Shown: positions 45,131 through 53,362 of the stretch, piece by piece
Position numbering within the stretch: the first letter of the stretch is position 1
How the letters are laid out: every line of letters begins with the position of its first letter
Assembly (NCBI RefSeq): GCF_003202435.1
Contig: NZ_QJHK01000005.1
Location: forward strand, 62,001-126,000
DNA: 64,000 nt
Direction: 5' to 3'
Source: Flavobacterium cheongpyeongense
GTDB lineage: Bacteria; Bacteroidota; Bacteroidia; Flavobacteriales; Flavobacteriaceae
Translations under genes and position numbers: made by a program
The notes under the pieces: model-generated
Database searches by the model: none
What the model was told of the DNA's origin: nothing
Seen by the model: the letters and a program-made list of their open reading frames with translations, nothing else

Positions 45131-45781
45131 TTATTGATTCTGAAACACATTTTTATAGTTGTTTGAAATTACAGATTGTAATTGCTCATTTTTTAATTCT
45201 TTATATTTTGAAGCTACTTCATAAACCTGTTGAATACTTTCTTCAATTGTGTCTGTTTCCAAAAAGAAACGATCATTTGGTAAGTTTTGAAAAACCGTTT
45301 TCAAATCTGGATTTCGTAATAAATATTTTCCAAACGAAACATAAAAACCTTCCTTAATTAGCTGATTAGCAATTTGATGATTCTTTGAAAACCCGTGTAT
45401 AATTAGAGGAACAGCAATTTTTGTTTTTTTCTTACTTGCAATTACTTCCTGAAAAGCCGCTACACAATGTATTACTACTGGTTTTTTATATTTTTCGGCC
45501 AAAGCAAGCTGTTTTTCAAAAACCAAAATTTGCAGATCAAACGGAATTTCAATTCGTTTATCCAAACCGCATTCACCAATAGCCAGACAATTATGTTCTT
45601 TTAATTTTTCTTCAATGATTTTTAAATCAGCATCAATTCTGCTTTCAACAATATACCATGGATGAATCCCAATTGAATAAAACGGAACTGAACCATCAAA
45701 ATCTTGCGGATATTGATTAACCAATTCTAAAACATCCGGATTATTGGTAAAGTGATGTGTATGAAGATTAAAAAAAAACAT
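45131..45781 (-). CDS. TatD-family metal-dependent hydrolase
   Basis: This is a 216-residue TIM-barrel hydrolase. The first metal motif is HTHHF (residues 7-11); IGECGLDKRIEIPFDLQILVFEKQLALA (about 93-120) is the family's central stretch, with VVIHCVAAF, IIHGFSKN and the late LETDTIE supplying further metal ligands. It is shorter than the usual 255-265 residues, mostly at the start and C-terminus. TatD proteins act as 3'-5' DNases. The upstream DUF1684 gene ends two bases before its start. Confidence 0.87.
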   Translation of the reverse strand: MFFFNLHTHHFTNNPDVLELVNQYPQDFDGSVPFYSIGIHPWYIVESRIDADLKIIEEKLKEHNCLAIGECGLDKRIEIPFDLQILVFEKQLALAEKYKKPVVIHCVAAFQEVIASKKKTKIAVPLIIHGFSKNHQIANQLIKEGFYVSFGKYLLRNPDLKTVFQNLPNDRFFLETDTIEESIQQVYEVASKYKELKNEQLQSVISNNYKNVFQNQ

Positions 45782-45783
45782 AT

Positions 45784-46386
45784 TTAATGATATTTTTTTA
45801 CACCAGCATTTACGGCAATATTTAAATCATTTTCCAATGGAACAATTGGGCAAGAGTACTTGTGATTATAAGCACAATAAGGATTGTAAGATTGATTAAA
45901 GTCGATTGCAATCGTATTCCCTTTGGGAATTTCCAAGTCAATATATCTCCCTCCAATGTAACTTTCTTTGCCACACGTTAAATCCGAAAAGGGTAAAAAC
46001 AAATGATTTTTATACGCATCAGTTTTAGAAAGCTCAACATCCTGATACACATTCAAATTTAATGCTATACCGTCTATTGAAAAATAAACAGTTCCGAATT
46101 TGATGTATTTAGGCTTTCTGTTTGTAGAAGTTTTCATTTCAAATGCTTTTTCGTTTTTTGATTTAACAAACTTTGCATTTACAAAATACGCACCGTTTAT
46201 AGGATAAAATTCTAACGACTTAAAAATTCGCAAATCTTCTTCCTTTAACGGACTTGTCTTAACATCAGCATATTCTGCATTAATCTTTTTTTGGAAATTT
46301 TCAGCATCTAAACGATTGAATTTCTTTTGGCAAAAACCAACAGTAGAAATTAATAACACAACAAAAATAAAGATTTTCTTCATCAT
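45784..46386 (-). CDS. DUF1684 exported protein
   Basis: Translation probably starts at 46386 (MMKKIFIFVVLLISTVGFCQ, signal peptide), giving 200 residues. An in-frame ATG at 46401 lies inside the -7 box (46399-46406) and can be excluded. The DUF1684 core shows LRIFKSLEFYPINGAYFVNAKF, YKNHLFLPFSDLTCGKESYIGGRYIDLEIP and NQSYNPYCAYNHKYSCPIVPLEN, with the conserved N-P-Y-C-A-Y box. Function is unknown. It is the first gene of a tight leftward run with tatD, two bases away. Confidence 0.9.
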   Translation of the reverse strand: MMKKIFIFVVLLISTVGFCQKKFNRLDAENFQKKINAEYADVKTSPLKEEDLRIFKSLEFYPINGAYFVNAKFVKSKNEKAFEMKTSTNRKPKYIKFGTVYFSIDGIALNLNVYQDVELSKTDAYKNHLFLPFSDLTCGKESYIGGRYIDLEIPKGNTIAIDFNQSYNPYCAYNHKYSCPIVPLENDLNIAVNAGVKKYH

Positions 46387-46398
46387 TAAAATTTTGGG

Positions 46399-46406
46399 CA
46401 AAATTA
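46399..46406 (-). promoter_or_regulatory. -7 box of the DUF1684-tatD run
   Basis: On the minus strand this is TAATTTTG (TAnnTTTG). The predicted start of transcription is near 46392, only about six bases before the ATG at 46386, which decides the start codon. Confidence 0.55.
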
Positions 46407-46657
46407 ACCAAAAACAATAAATTAATTGTTCAGTTTTACTTTTTATTGATCTTTATCTGTTTTTAAGCATTAAAATAGATTTTCAAATAATCTTCACTGA
46501 ATAAATTCTGACTTCTTACATAAAAAATCAGTTAAAAAAAACAAAAAAACAGTTAATTAATTGAACTTATTCAATTTTTTAATCAATTATTTTTTGCAAT
46601 AATCAATTAAAATACATTTTTTTTAAATTAAATTCATTTTGTAACATTTTTTTTATA

Positions 46658-46718
46658 TAAATTTGCGTAATCGATTACATACTGAAAATCAGTATTTTAA
46701 TTCTAAGCGCTTGGAATT
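46658..46718 (+). promoter_or_regulatory. PL9 promoter with two LacI-type palindromes
   Basis: The -7 box TAAATTTG (46658-46665) has a TTG 16 bases upstream (46639-46641). It is followed by the perfect 12-bp palindrome GTAATCGATTAC (46667-46678), sharing AATCGATTACA with the PL1 promoter at 24261. A second palindrome, 46699-46718, has the core AAGCGCTT inside AATTC/GAATT arms (one mismatched pair). Its centre is 36 bp from the first. Both have the even-length central CG/GC form used by LacI-family regulators. The remainder of the 46387-46763 spacer is A/T-rich without other signals. Confidence 0.6.
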
Positions 46719-46763
46719 AAAAACAAAGAACTTTATTAACCAATAATCAACCATTAAATTATT

Positions 46764-47666
46764 ATGAAAACAAATTTTAAATTACTTGTTTTATGTTCAA
46801 TTCTTTCTTTTACTGCTTGTGATAACAGTGATACACCAATAACAGAAAGTGAAACCGCTATTGATAATCAAGAAACTACACCACAGAATAGTGGTCTAAC
46901 TTCTAAAAATAGTACTGTAACAACAGAAGCTGCATTGAGATCAGCCGTTTCATCTGCGGTTGCGGGAGATGTTATCACAATTAGCGGTACAATAAACCTT
47001 ACTCAAACTTTAGAACTGGCAAAAAGCGGAACTTCAAGTTCAAAAATAAGTTTAACAGGAGGTGTTTTAAATTGTTCAGGCCAGCCATCAGGGAGCTGGG
47101 GTGTAAAAGTAAACGGAAGTTACTGGAACATTACAAATATGACAATTAAAAATGCAAAAGACTGTGGCATAGTATTTCAAAGTGGCGGCTACAATTACGT
47201 TTACAATGTAAGCACTCTAGCTAACGGCGATTCAGGTCTGCAAATCTACAACGGAGGACATGATAACTATGTACTTTCATGCAAATCAAACGATAATTAT
47301 GATACTGCAAATGGAGGTGAAAATGCGGATGGTTTTGCCTGCAAATTATCTGCCGGAAAAAACAATGTATTTGAAAAATGTACCGCTAATCACAATTCTG
47401 ATGACGGATGGGATCTTTACGGACAGCCATACACAGTTACAATAAAGGGCTGCACCGCCAGCAACAACGGCTTTGGATCGAATGGTGACGGAAACGGATT
47501 CAAATTAGGAAGTGCCGGACAAAATGTTGCACATACCGTGACTAATAATACAGCCACAAATAATCTTGCCTGGGGTTATGACGGAAATGGCAATACCGGA
47601 CACATTACAATTACCGGCAGCGGAGGCTCAGGAAACAAAAAAGGATTATTTACTCGTCTCTACTAA
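46764..47666 (+). CDS. Pectate lyase lipoprotein, polysaccharide lyase family 9
   Basis: This 300-residue protein has a lipoprotein signal (SFTAC, Cys19) and a right-handed beta-helix from about residue 55. ENADGFACK, NSDDGWDLYG and GDGNGFKLG are the PL9 signature. Asp189, Asp213, Asp214 and Asp217 have the same spacing as the calcium ligands I recall for Dickeya Pel9A (209, 233, 234, 237), and Lys247 corresponds to its catalytic base Lys273. At 300 residues it is shorter than most PL9 enzymes and ends soon after the active site. It should cleave polygalacturonate at the cell surface or in the periplasm. Confidence 0.88.
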   Translation: MKTNFKLLVLCSILSFTACDNSDTPITESETAIDNQETTPQNSGLTSKNSTVTTEAALRSAVSSAVAGDVITISGTINLTQTLELAKSGTSSSKISLTGGVLNCSGQPSGSWGVKVNGSYWNITNMTIKNAKDCGIVFQSGGYNYVYNVSTLANGDSGLQIYNGGHDNYVLSCKSNDNYDTANGGENADGFACKLSAGKNNVFEKCTANHNSDDGWDLYGQPYTVTIKGCTASNNGFGSNGDGNGFKLGSAGQNVAHTVTNNTATNNLAWGYDGNGNTGHITITGSGGSGNKKGLFTRLY

Positions 47667-47685
47667 TCTTTTTACAAAAAAAATC

Positions 47686-47717
47686 AAGGCTGTCATTAAA
47701 TTGGCAGCCTTTTTTTA
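47686..47717 (+). terminator. Terminator after the PL9 gene
   Basis: AAGGCTGTC (47686-47694) pairs with GGCAGCCTT (47703-47711, one G-T pair), followed by T6. Confidence 0.85.
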
Positions 47718-47744
47718 TTTACAATCTGTTTTTTACACTAGTAA

Positions 47745-47809
47745 AACTACAAAATAAGTTAAATAACTACTTTTATAGTTGTGTAACTAAAAAAATAGTT
47801 TTAGATTTG
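47745..47809 (+). promoter_or_regulatory. blaI/M56 promoter with three tandem operator dyads
   Basis: AACTA-N6-TAGTT occurs perfectly at 47765-47780 and 47785-47800; a third copy at 47745-47760 has AAGTT as its right arm. The three start exactly 20 bp apart. The -7 box TAGATTTG (47802-47809) follows the last dyad, with a TTG 20 bases upstream (47779-47781) inside the array. The leader to the ATG at 47826 is about 11 nt. BlaI/MecI-type repressors bind dyads of similar form, so this is the expected autoregulatory operator. Confidence 0.7.
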
Positions 47810-47825
47810 ACAAAAATTAAAACAG

Positions 47826-48194
47826 ATGCAAAAGTTAACCAATAAAGAAGAAGAAATCATGCATATTTTATGGAAGCTAAAAAAAGCTTTTGTAAAAGAA
47901 GTTCTGGCAGAAATTACTGAAGACCAGCCTCATTACAATACACTTTCAACTATTGTTCGTAATCTGGAAGAAAAAGGATATGTAAGCCATAATGCATTCG
48001 GAAACACACATCAATACTTTCCTATTGTAAGTATAGAAGATTACCGAAAAGGTTTCATGAATACAGCAATCGATAATTATTTCAATAGTTCTTATAAAAG
48101 CATGGTTTCGTTTTTTGCCAGGGAAGAAAAAATTTCAGCAGCAGAATTACGCGAAATCTTAGCTATGATTGAAAATCCAAAAGAAGAAAAATAA
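47826..48194 (+). CDS. BlaI/MecI/CopY-family transcriptional repressor
   Basis: This 122-residue winged-helix protein starts MQKLTNKEEEIMHILWKLKKAFVKEVL, the family signature. The recognition helix and wing are in HYNTLSTIVRNLEEKGYVSHNAFGNTHQYFPIV (about 39-71), and the C-terminal dimerisation helices follow. Repressors of this family are usually inactivated by proteolysis signalled by a BlaR1/MecR1-type M56 protein, which is encoded six bases downstream. It very probably binds the dyads at 47745-47800. Confidence 0.95.
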   Translation: MQKLTNKEEEIMHILWKLKKAFVKEVLAEITEDQPHYNTLSTIVRNLEEKGYVSHNAFGNTHQYFPIVSIEDYRKGFMNTAIDNYFNSSYKSMVSFFAREEKISAAELREILAMIENPKEEK

Positions 48195-48200
48195 TCATTT

Positions 48201-49931
48201 ATGGAAGCCATCTTCATTTATATCGCAAAATCATCCGGGTTAATAATATTGTTTTATTGTGCTTATTATTTTTTATTGGGTAAGGAAACATTTTTTAATA
48301 GTAACAGATGGTTTCTACTTTCAGGATTAGTGACTTCAGTAGTTATGCCCTTTTTTGTTTACACCAAAATCATTTGGATTGATCCTGTTACTGTACCAAA
48401 TTTGAAATATTCACAAAGTTTTATACCGCAAACTATTCCACAAGAATCATTTGAAATAAATTGGAATTATATACTTATTTCGATTTACTGTATTGGATTT
48501 ATTGCTCTTTTAATAAAATTTGCTGCTGATTTTTACAGCCTAAATTCAGTTCTGAAAGGAAAAAAAATACAACAACAAGCTGATTTCAAATTCGTTGATA
48601 TATCTGAAAATATTGCTCCGTTTTCTTATTTTGATTACATCGTATACAACTCATCAATGTATACAACTGCAGAATTAGAGAATATTATTGAGCATGAAAA
48701 AGTACACAGTGACCAAAATCATACTGTTGATGTATTGATTTCCAGATTTTTTTGTGTGTTGTTTTGGTTTAACCCTATTATATGGCTGTACAAAAAAGCG
48801 ATTTTACAAAATCTTGAGTTCATTGCAGATAAAGAAGCTGCCAAAAAAATATCCAACAAAAAAGCGTATCAGTACACGCTTTTAAAAATAACAACACACG
48901 AAAATTGTGTTGCAATCACCAATCATTTTTATCAATCATTAATCAAAAAACGAATCGTCATGTTAAACAAAAATCAATCAAAAAAGAGAAATTATTGGAA
49001 GTATTATGCTATACTTCCGGCACTTGTAGCATTTATCCTTTTATTTCAGATAAAAACTATTGCACAAGAAAAAAATGAAACCAAAAAAGTTTCAGAAAGA
49101 AATCAGTCAGTAGATGTTTATAAAATTAAAAATACCACAACGGATGCCGAATTAAAAGAAATAACAAAAAAACTGAAGGAAATTCACCATGTTGATATTG
49201 AAATTTCTGAAGTAAAAAGGAACTCAAATAATCAATTGACCGCTATTAAGGTTGATATTGAAAAAGGTACTGGTCAAGATCAAACCATTCAGATTGAAGG
49301 TAATGAGCCCATTAAAAGCTGTGGAATTGTTATTGCAACAGAAAATGGATCTAGGAAAATTAATTTAGTTACCGATGGCGGAATAGATAAACCAATGGTC
49401 ATTGGAAACCGGATTGTTGAAGTAAGTGAAACAAGTAGTCCTGACAAAATAAGTACAATTTCAACAATAACACTACCTGTCCCTCCTACTCCGCCTGCGT
49501 TTCCAACTGGACCAATGCCACAAGCTCCAGCAGCAGATATGTCAAAAATGCCTAAACCTCCTGTTCCTCCTGCAAATCCAAAGGACAAAGTAGCTATGAG
49601 CAAATTTGAAAAAGAAATGGCTGAATTTGAGAGAAAAATGGAATCTTTTGAACCAGATATGTCCGCTTATGAAAAACAAATTGAAGAGATCATGTCTAAA
49701 CGTGAGGCTATTTTCGAAAAAGAAATGGAAAAATACGAAATAGCCATGGAAAAATTCAATGTTGCTATGGAGAAATTCACTGAAGAGATTCAGGAGAAAT
49801 ATGGCAAAAACTCTGAAGAGTATGAAATAAATATGAAGCAATATGAAAAAGACATGAAGGCTTATGAAAAAAACATGAAACTTCAGGAAAAAGAAATGAA
49901 AAAATTAGAGAAAGAAAATAAACGATCTTAA
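48201..49931 (+). CDS. M56-family (BlaR1-like) membrane metalloprotease with repetitive C-terminal region
   Basis: This 576-residue protein has N-terminal membrane helices (about 8-25, 35-55, 90-110) and a cytoplasmic zinc protease site HEKVH (165-169), followed by FCVLFWFNPIIWLYKKA and LEFIADKEAAK. A fourth helix lies at about 270-290. The outer part lacks the penicillin-binding domain of true BlaR1. Instead it has a Pro-rich stretch (PVPPTPPAFPTGP, about 430-445) and about 110 residues of Glu/Lys/Met-rich heptads such as YEIAMEK and FNVAMEK. The inducer is unknown. It is co-transcribed with the repressor. Confidence 0.9.
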   Translation: MEAIFIYIAKSSGLIILFYCAYYFLLGKETFFNSNRWFLLSGLVTSVVMPFFVYTKIIWIDPVTVPNLKYSQSFIPQTIPQESFEINWNYILISIYCIGFIALLIKFAADFYSLNSVLKGKKIQQQADFKFVDISENIAPFSYFDYIVYNSSMYTTAELENIIEHEKVHSDQNHTVDVLISRFFCVLFWFNPIIWLYKKAILQNLEFIADKEAAKKISNKKAYQYTLLKITTHENCVAITNHFYQSLIKKRIVMLNKNQSKKRNYWKYYAILPALVAFILLFQIKTIAQEKNETKKVSERNQSVDVYKIKNTTTDAELKEITKKLKEIHHVDIEISEVKRNSNNQLTAIKVDIEKGTGQDQTIQIEGNEPIKSCGIVIATENGSRKINLVTDGGIDKPMVIGNRIVEVSETSSPDKISTISTITLPVPPTPPAFPTGPMPQAPAADMSKMPKPPVPPANPKDKVAMSKFEKEMAEFERKMESFEPDMSAYEKQIEEIMSKREAIFEKEMEKYEIAMEKFNVAMEKFTEEIQEKYGKNSEEYEINMKQYEKDMKAYEKNMKLQEKEMKKLEKENKRS

Positions 49932-49957
49932 AATTATTTTGAAACCTAATAACACAA

Positions 49958-49990
49958 AAAAGACTTTGCTTAACTGCAAAGTCTTTTTTA
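49958..49990 (+). terminator. Terminator after the M56 gene
   Basis: AAAGACTTTGC (about 49959-49969) pairs with GCAAAGTCTTT (about 49976-49986), followed by a T-rich tail. Its 3' side runs into the -7 box TATCTTTG (49991-49998) of the next small gene. Confidence 0.8.
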
Positions 49991-50014
49991 TATCTTTGAA
50001 AAAATTAACTCGTT

Positions 50015-50155
50015 ATGTATAAAATTTTAGCCAAAATAAACAAAATCCTTTTACCAAGCTTTACAAAACAAGGTCTAGATATTGCTAAAGCCAAAAAATG
50101 GCAGATGGCTATTATCGGTTATCGCGCATATGTCACAAAACGAGCCTTAGATTAA
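50015..50155 (+). CDS. Conserved 46-residue basic protein
   Basis: The frame from ATG 50015 to TAA 50153 encodes 46 residues: MYKILAKINKILLPSFTKQG at the start and a second half with AKKWQMAIIGYRAYVTKRALD. A full Bacteroidetes promoter precedes it: TTG 49966-49968, 22 bases, TATCTTTG 49991-49998, and a leader of about 10 nt. I recall near-identical short proteins in many Flavobacterium genomes, often labelled SsrA-binding protein; 46 residues is far too short for SmpB (about 150), so that label is doubtful. An amphipathic basic N-terminus and a short hydrophobic patch are the only visible features. Confidence 0.7.
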   Translation: MYKILAKINKILLPSFTKQGLDIAKAKKWQMAIIGYRAYVTKRALD

Positions 50156-50156
50156 T

Positions 50157-50675
50157 TTACAAATATCTTTCTGAAATCACTCTCAAGTGATGGTTTTGAT
50201 GTCCTGTGATGATAAATCCAATTGCTCTTACAGAAATAACTGTATTCGAAGCTACACCTAAAAACAAAAGTTGATCTTCATTGAGACTTTCAAAAAAACT
50301 GACAGTTGCCTTTCTGATATTTTCATATTCAGACAATAAACTTTCTATCGAACGTGAATTAGCAAATGCGAAAGGGACATAATCATTTTCTTCAAAACCT
50401 GGCAAAGGTGTTTTGTCACCTCTGCTAATCCTCAAGGCACGATATACAAAAATTCTTTCTGTATCAATCATGTGCAGTACAATATCTTTAATCGTCCATT
50501 TTCCATTTGCATAACGATATTCTAATTTTTCAGTTGGTATATTTTTAACAAAATTAACCAGCTGAGGCAAACCATCTTTTAAGCCATCTAATAATTCTTT
50601 ACCATTATCTGAGGCTTTTATATAAGTTGCATTAAAAACAGAATATTCGTTTGTTGATAAATCGGAAGCTATCAT
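50157..50675 (-). CDS. DinB-family protein
   Basis: This 172-residue four-helix-bundle protein carries the DinB/YfiT-type metal ligands: His in VLHMIDTERIFVYRALRISRGD (about 67-88) and the pair in TGHQNHHLRVI (about 157-167). GKWTIKDIVLHM is the usual start of the motif. Such proteins are thought to be metal-dependent thiol transferases or hydrolases, but most are uncharacterised. It follows ppc by only 12 bases on the same strand and is likely co-transcribed with it. Its stop nearly abuts the stop of the convergent 46-residue gene. Confidence 0.87.
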   Translation of the reverse strand: MIASDLSTNEYSVFNATYIKASDNGKELLDGLKDGLPQLVNFVKNIPTEKLEYRYANGKWTIKDIVLHMIDTERIFVYRALRISRGDKTPLPGFEENDYVPFAFANSRSIESLLSEYENIRKATVSFFESLNEDQLLFLGVASNTVISVRAIGFIITGHQNHHLRVISERYL

Positions 50676-50687
50676 AATAAATATTTT

Positions 50688-53273
50688 TTATGCAGAGTTT
50701 CTGCTTGCATTTGTATTACCAAACAAAGATCGGGTTACGATTTTCTCATATACTTTAATCAAATCCTGATCTACTGTTACTTCTTTATTCAGTTCATTAA
50801 TTCTCAACAAAGCATATTGTTGTATTGTTAACAATGGCAAAACAATACGCTCTCTAATTTGAATTGATGCTTTACCATCAGGATAATTTTCCATCAGTGT
50901 TTTGTGACCTGCAATTTTAAGCAAAAGACGTTCAGTTTCTAAAAATTCGTCATAGATAATCTGCCAGAATTCACCAAATTCAGGATCTTTTCTCATGTAA
51001 GCTGTTAATGGTAAAAATGATTTTGCCAGAGACATCATACTGTTCTCTAAAAGAGTTTTAAAGAATAATGAGTTATGATACAGATCGCTTACTTTGTCCC
51101 ATTGATTCGTTTCTTCAAAATGTTTTAAAGCAGAACCTACTCCAAAAAATCCAGGTACATTTTGTTTCAGTTGACTCCAGGAACCCACGAAAGGAATTGC
51201 CCTTAAATCAGCAAAATCCAACTGCTCCGATTTACTTCTTTTTGATGGACGGCTTCCAATATTTGTTTTAGAATAGTATTTTAACGTACTCATTTTCTCT
51301 AAATAGGGTATGAATTTAGGATGATTTTTAAAACTTAAATATTTATCATAACCTAAATTTGCCAATTGAGTCAAAATAGCAGTTTCTTCAGGGCTAAGTT
51401 CATTTTTTTCTTTACTAAAAACCTGATTAGTTACTCCGGCACTTAGTAAATTTTCAATATTATAACGACAAGAATCTAAAGTTCCAAAGTTAGAACTAAT
51501 AGTTTGCCCCTGAACAGTAATTTGAATTTCGTTGTTTTCAATTTTTGGCCCTAGAGACGCATAGAATTTATGAGTTTTTCCACCACCACGTGCAGGAGGT
51601 CCTCCACGCCCATCAAAGAAAATAGCTTTTATACCATATTTTCTTGAAATTTGCGTAAGCTCAATTTTTGCCTGATAAATACTCCAGTTTGCCATTAAAT
51701 AACCTCCATCTTTTGTACCATCTGAGAAACCAAGCATAATAGTCTGCTTATTGTCTCGAGATTTTAAATGTGCAGCATATTCAGGATTCGTATATAGTTG
51801 TTCCATTATTTCATGTGCATTTTGTAAATCATCTACTGATTCAAAAAGCGGAATAATATCAACCGTTGGATTTTCCCAATTATTTAAACGAATCATGGCG
51901 AAAGTTTCCATTACGTTCAATGCACTCTCGTTATTACTAATAATATAACGATTGGCGCCAAATTCACCATTATTTTCCTGAATCGTCTTGATAGCCTGAA
52001 CAGACTCCAAAGTTAGTTTTGTAATTTCATTATCAAAATCAGCCGGATTTAAGTCACCTTTAACTTTAGATAAAACAACTAATTTTTCATCCTCAGATAA
52101 GTCAAAGTAATTATCCGGAAATATTTTTGAGTCTGAATTTAAATAATAATTTACGACATCATGAAAAACAGCATTGTGAATTTTACTATTTTGACGAATA
52201 TCCAGAGTAGCAAAATGAAATCCAAACAAATTAATTTTAACCAATAATGCTTCTAATTCATCCAGATATAAAGACTGGTGCTTTTCTATAATTATGGTTC
52301 TGATTTTATTTAACTGAGTCAACAACTCTTCTAAGGTAATATAGATTTCACCTTTAGAATAAAAAACAGACCGGTAAAGCTTATATTCAAGTTCAGCTAC
52401 TAAAGTATCTACCCCTGAGAAAGTTAACTTCCTTTTTAAATTTCTCATTTCAACATAATAACATTTTAAAATTGAAGTACGCAAACGTTCTGCAACTTTC
52501 AATGTTATATCAGTTGTCACAAATGGATTCCCGTCACGATCCCCTCCTGGCCAGAAACCAAGTTTGATTAATTGATTTTGGATTGCTTCTCCTTCAAGGA
52601 TATTCTTTTGTAAATAATGAACTATTTCCCCTGCAGTTTCATAGAATACATTTTCAAGATACCAAATCAGACTAACTGCTTCATCATAAGGATTTGGCTT
52701 TTCATTCTGTATAAAAGGTGTTTTTCCTAATTGTGCTAATAACTGCTTGATTCTCAATAAATCGTTTTGCCTGATAGCCTCCGTTAAATCATTTATAATT
52801 CCTAAAACCGGTCCAGGATAAAACTGTGTCGGATGCGCTGTTAATACAGTTCTAACGTTGAAATTTTCAAGAAAATCAATTAATTTATCATCTTTTTCTT
52901 TTGCATCTGATTTTTCTTTAATATCACGAAGAGAGCCTCGTCCTTCCATATTATTAACCACAGGAAAAGCAGCATCTTCGATAGCATCAAATAATACAAT
53001 TTGGCGTTCTATATACTGAATAAACCGAAACATCAAATCTATTTTCTCTGTTTCTGAAGCATTATTTAAAAATTTACTTGAGAAAAAGTCGAAAATTTCT
53101 TTAGGAGTTTCCTGTTTTTTAAACCCTGTTTCACAGGTTTCTGTAAACAAAGGAAGCAACACTCCTGTATTATCAATAGAATCGAAAGGTAATGTTATAA
53201 AAACACTATTATAAATATGGTATTTAGAAAGAACATCCTGATTAAAACGTTCTATTTTTGGCAACGTGTACAT
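50688..53273 (-). CDS. ppc: Phosphoenolpyruvate carboxylase
   Basis: This 861-residue enzyme carboxylates PEP to oxaloacetate, refilling the TCA cycle. Catalytic signatures are VLTAHPTQFYPG (essential His, about residue 143), GFWPGGDRDGNPFVT, and FFDGRGGPPARGGG. MLGFSDGTKDGGYLMANW and a late FVGSWSQLKQNVPGFFGVGSAL are also conserved. It ends SLFGNTNASRNSA, close to the conserved R-N-T-G type C-terminus but with -NSA added. Length is near normal (about 880). The Lrp-type regulator gene just upstream ends behind its own terminator. Confidence 0.96.
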   Translation of the reverse strand: MYTLPKIERFNQDVLSKYHIYNSVFITLPFDSIDNTGVLLPLFTETCETGFKKQETPKEIFDFFSSKFLNNASETEKIDLMFRFIQYIERQIVLFDAIEDAAFPVVNNMEGRGSLRDIKEKSDAKEKDDKLIDFLENFNVRTVLTAHPTQFYPGPVLGIINDLTEAIRQNDLLRIKQLLAQLGKTPFIQNEKPNPYDEAVSLIWYLENVFYETAGEIVHYLQKNILEGEAIQNQLIKLGFWPGGDRDGNPFVTTDITLKVAERLRTSILKCYYVEMRNLKRKLTFSGVDTLVAELEYKLYRSVFYSKGEIYITLEELLTQLNKIRTIIIEKHQSLYLDELEALLVKINLFGFHFATLDIRQNSKIHNAVFHDVVNYYLNSDSKIFPDNYFDLSEDEKLVVLSKVKGDLNPADFDNEITKLTLESVQAIKTIQENNGEFGANRYIISNNESALNVMETFAMIRLNNWENPTVDIIPLFESVDDLQNAHEIMEQLYTNPEYAAHLKSRDNKQTIMLGFSDGTKDGGYLMANWSIYQAKIELTQISRKYGIKAIFFDGRGGPPARGGGKTHKFYASLGPKIENNEIQITVQGQTISSNFGTLDSCRYNIENLLSAGVTNQVFSKEKNELSPEETAILTQLANLGYDKYLSFKNHPKFIPYLEKMSTLKYYSKTNIGSRPSKRSKSEQLDFADLRAIPFVGSWSQLKQNVPGFFGVGSALKHFEETNQWDKVSDLYHNSLFFKTLLENSMMSLAKSFLPLTAYMRKDPEFGEFWQIIYDEFLETERLLLKIAGHKTLMENYPDGKASIQIRERIVLPLLTIQQYALLRINELNKEVTVDQDLIKVYEKIVTRSLFGNTNASRNSA

Positions 53274-53302
53274 AATCCTTTATAGTTGTTGGTTATTTAG
53301 TC

Positions 53303-53331
53303 ATAAAAAAACCCCAAGAAAACTTGAGGTT
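53303..53331 (-). terminator. Terminator after the Lrp gene
   Basis: On the minus strand AACCTCAAG (53331-53323) pairs with CTTGGGGTT (53318-53310, one mismatch), followed by a run of T. It separates the regulator from ppc. Confidence 0.8.
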
Positions 53332-53362
53332 ATATTTTATCAATATAGCATTCAAGAAAATA

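Noticed and set aside
48201..49931. BlaR1 beta-lactam sensor
   Set aside because: The penicillin-binding sensor domain is missing; only the M56 protease part and BlaI pairing are shared.
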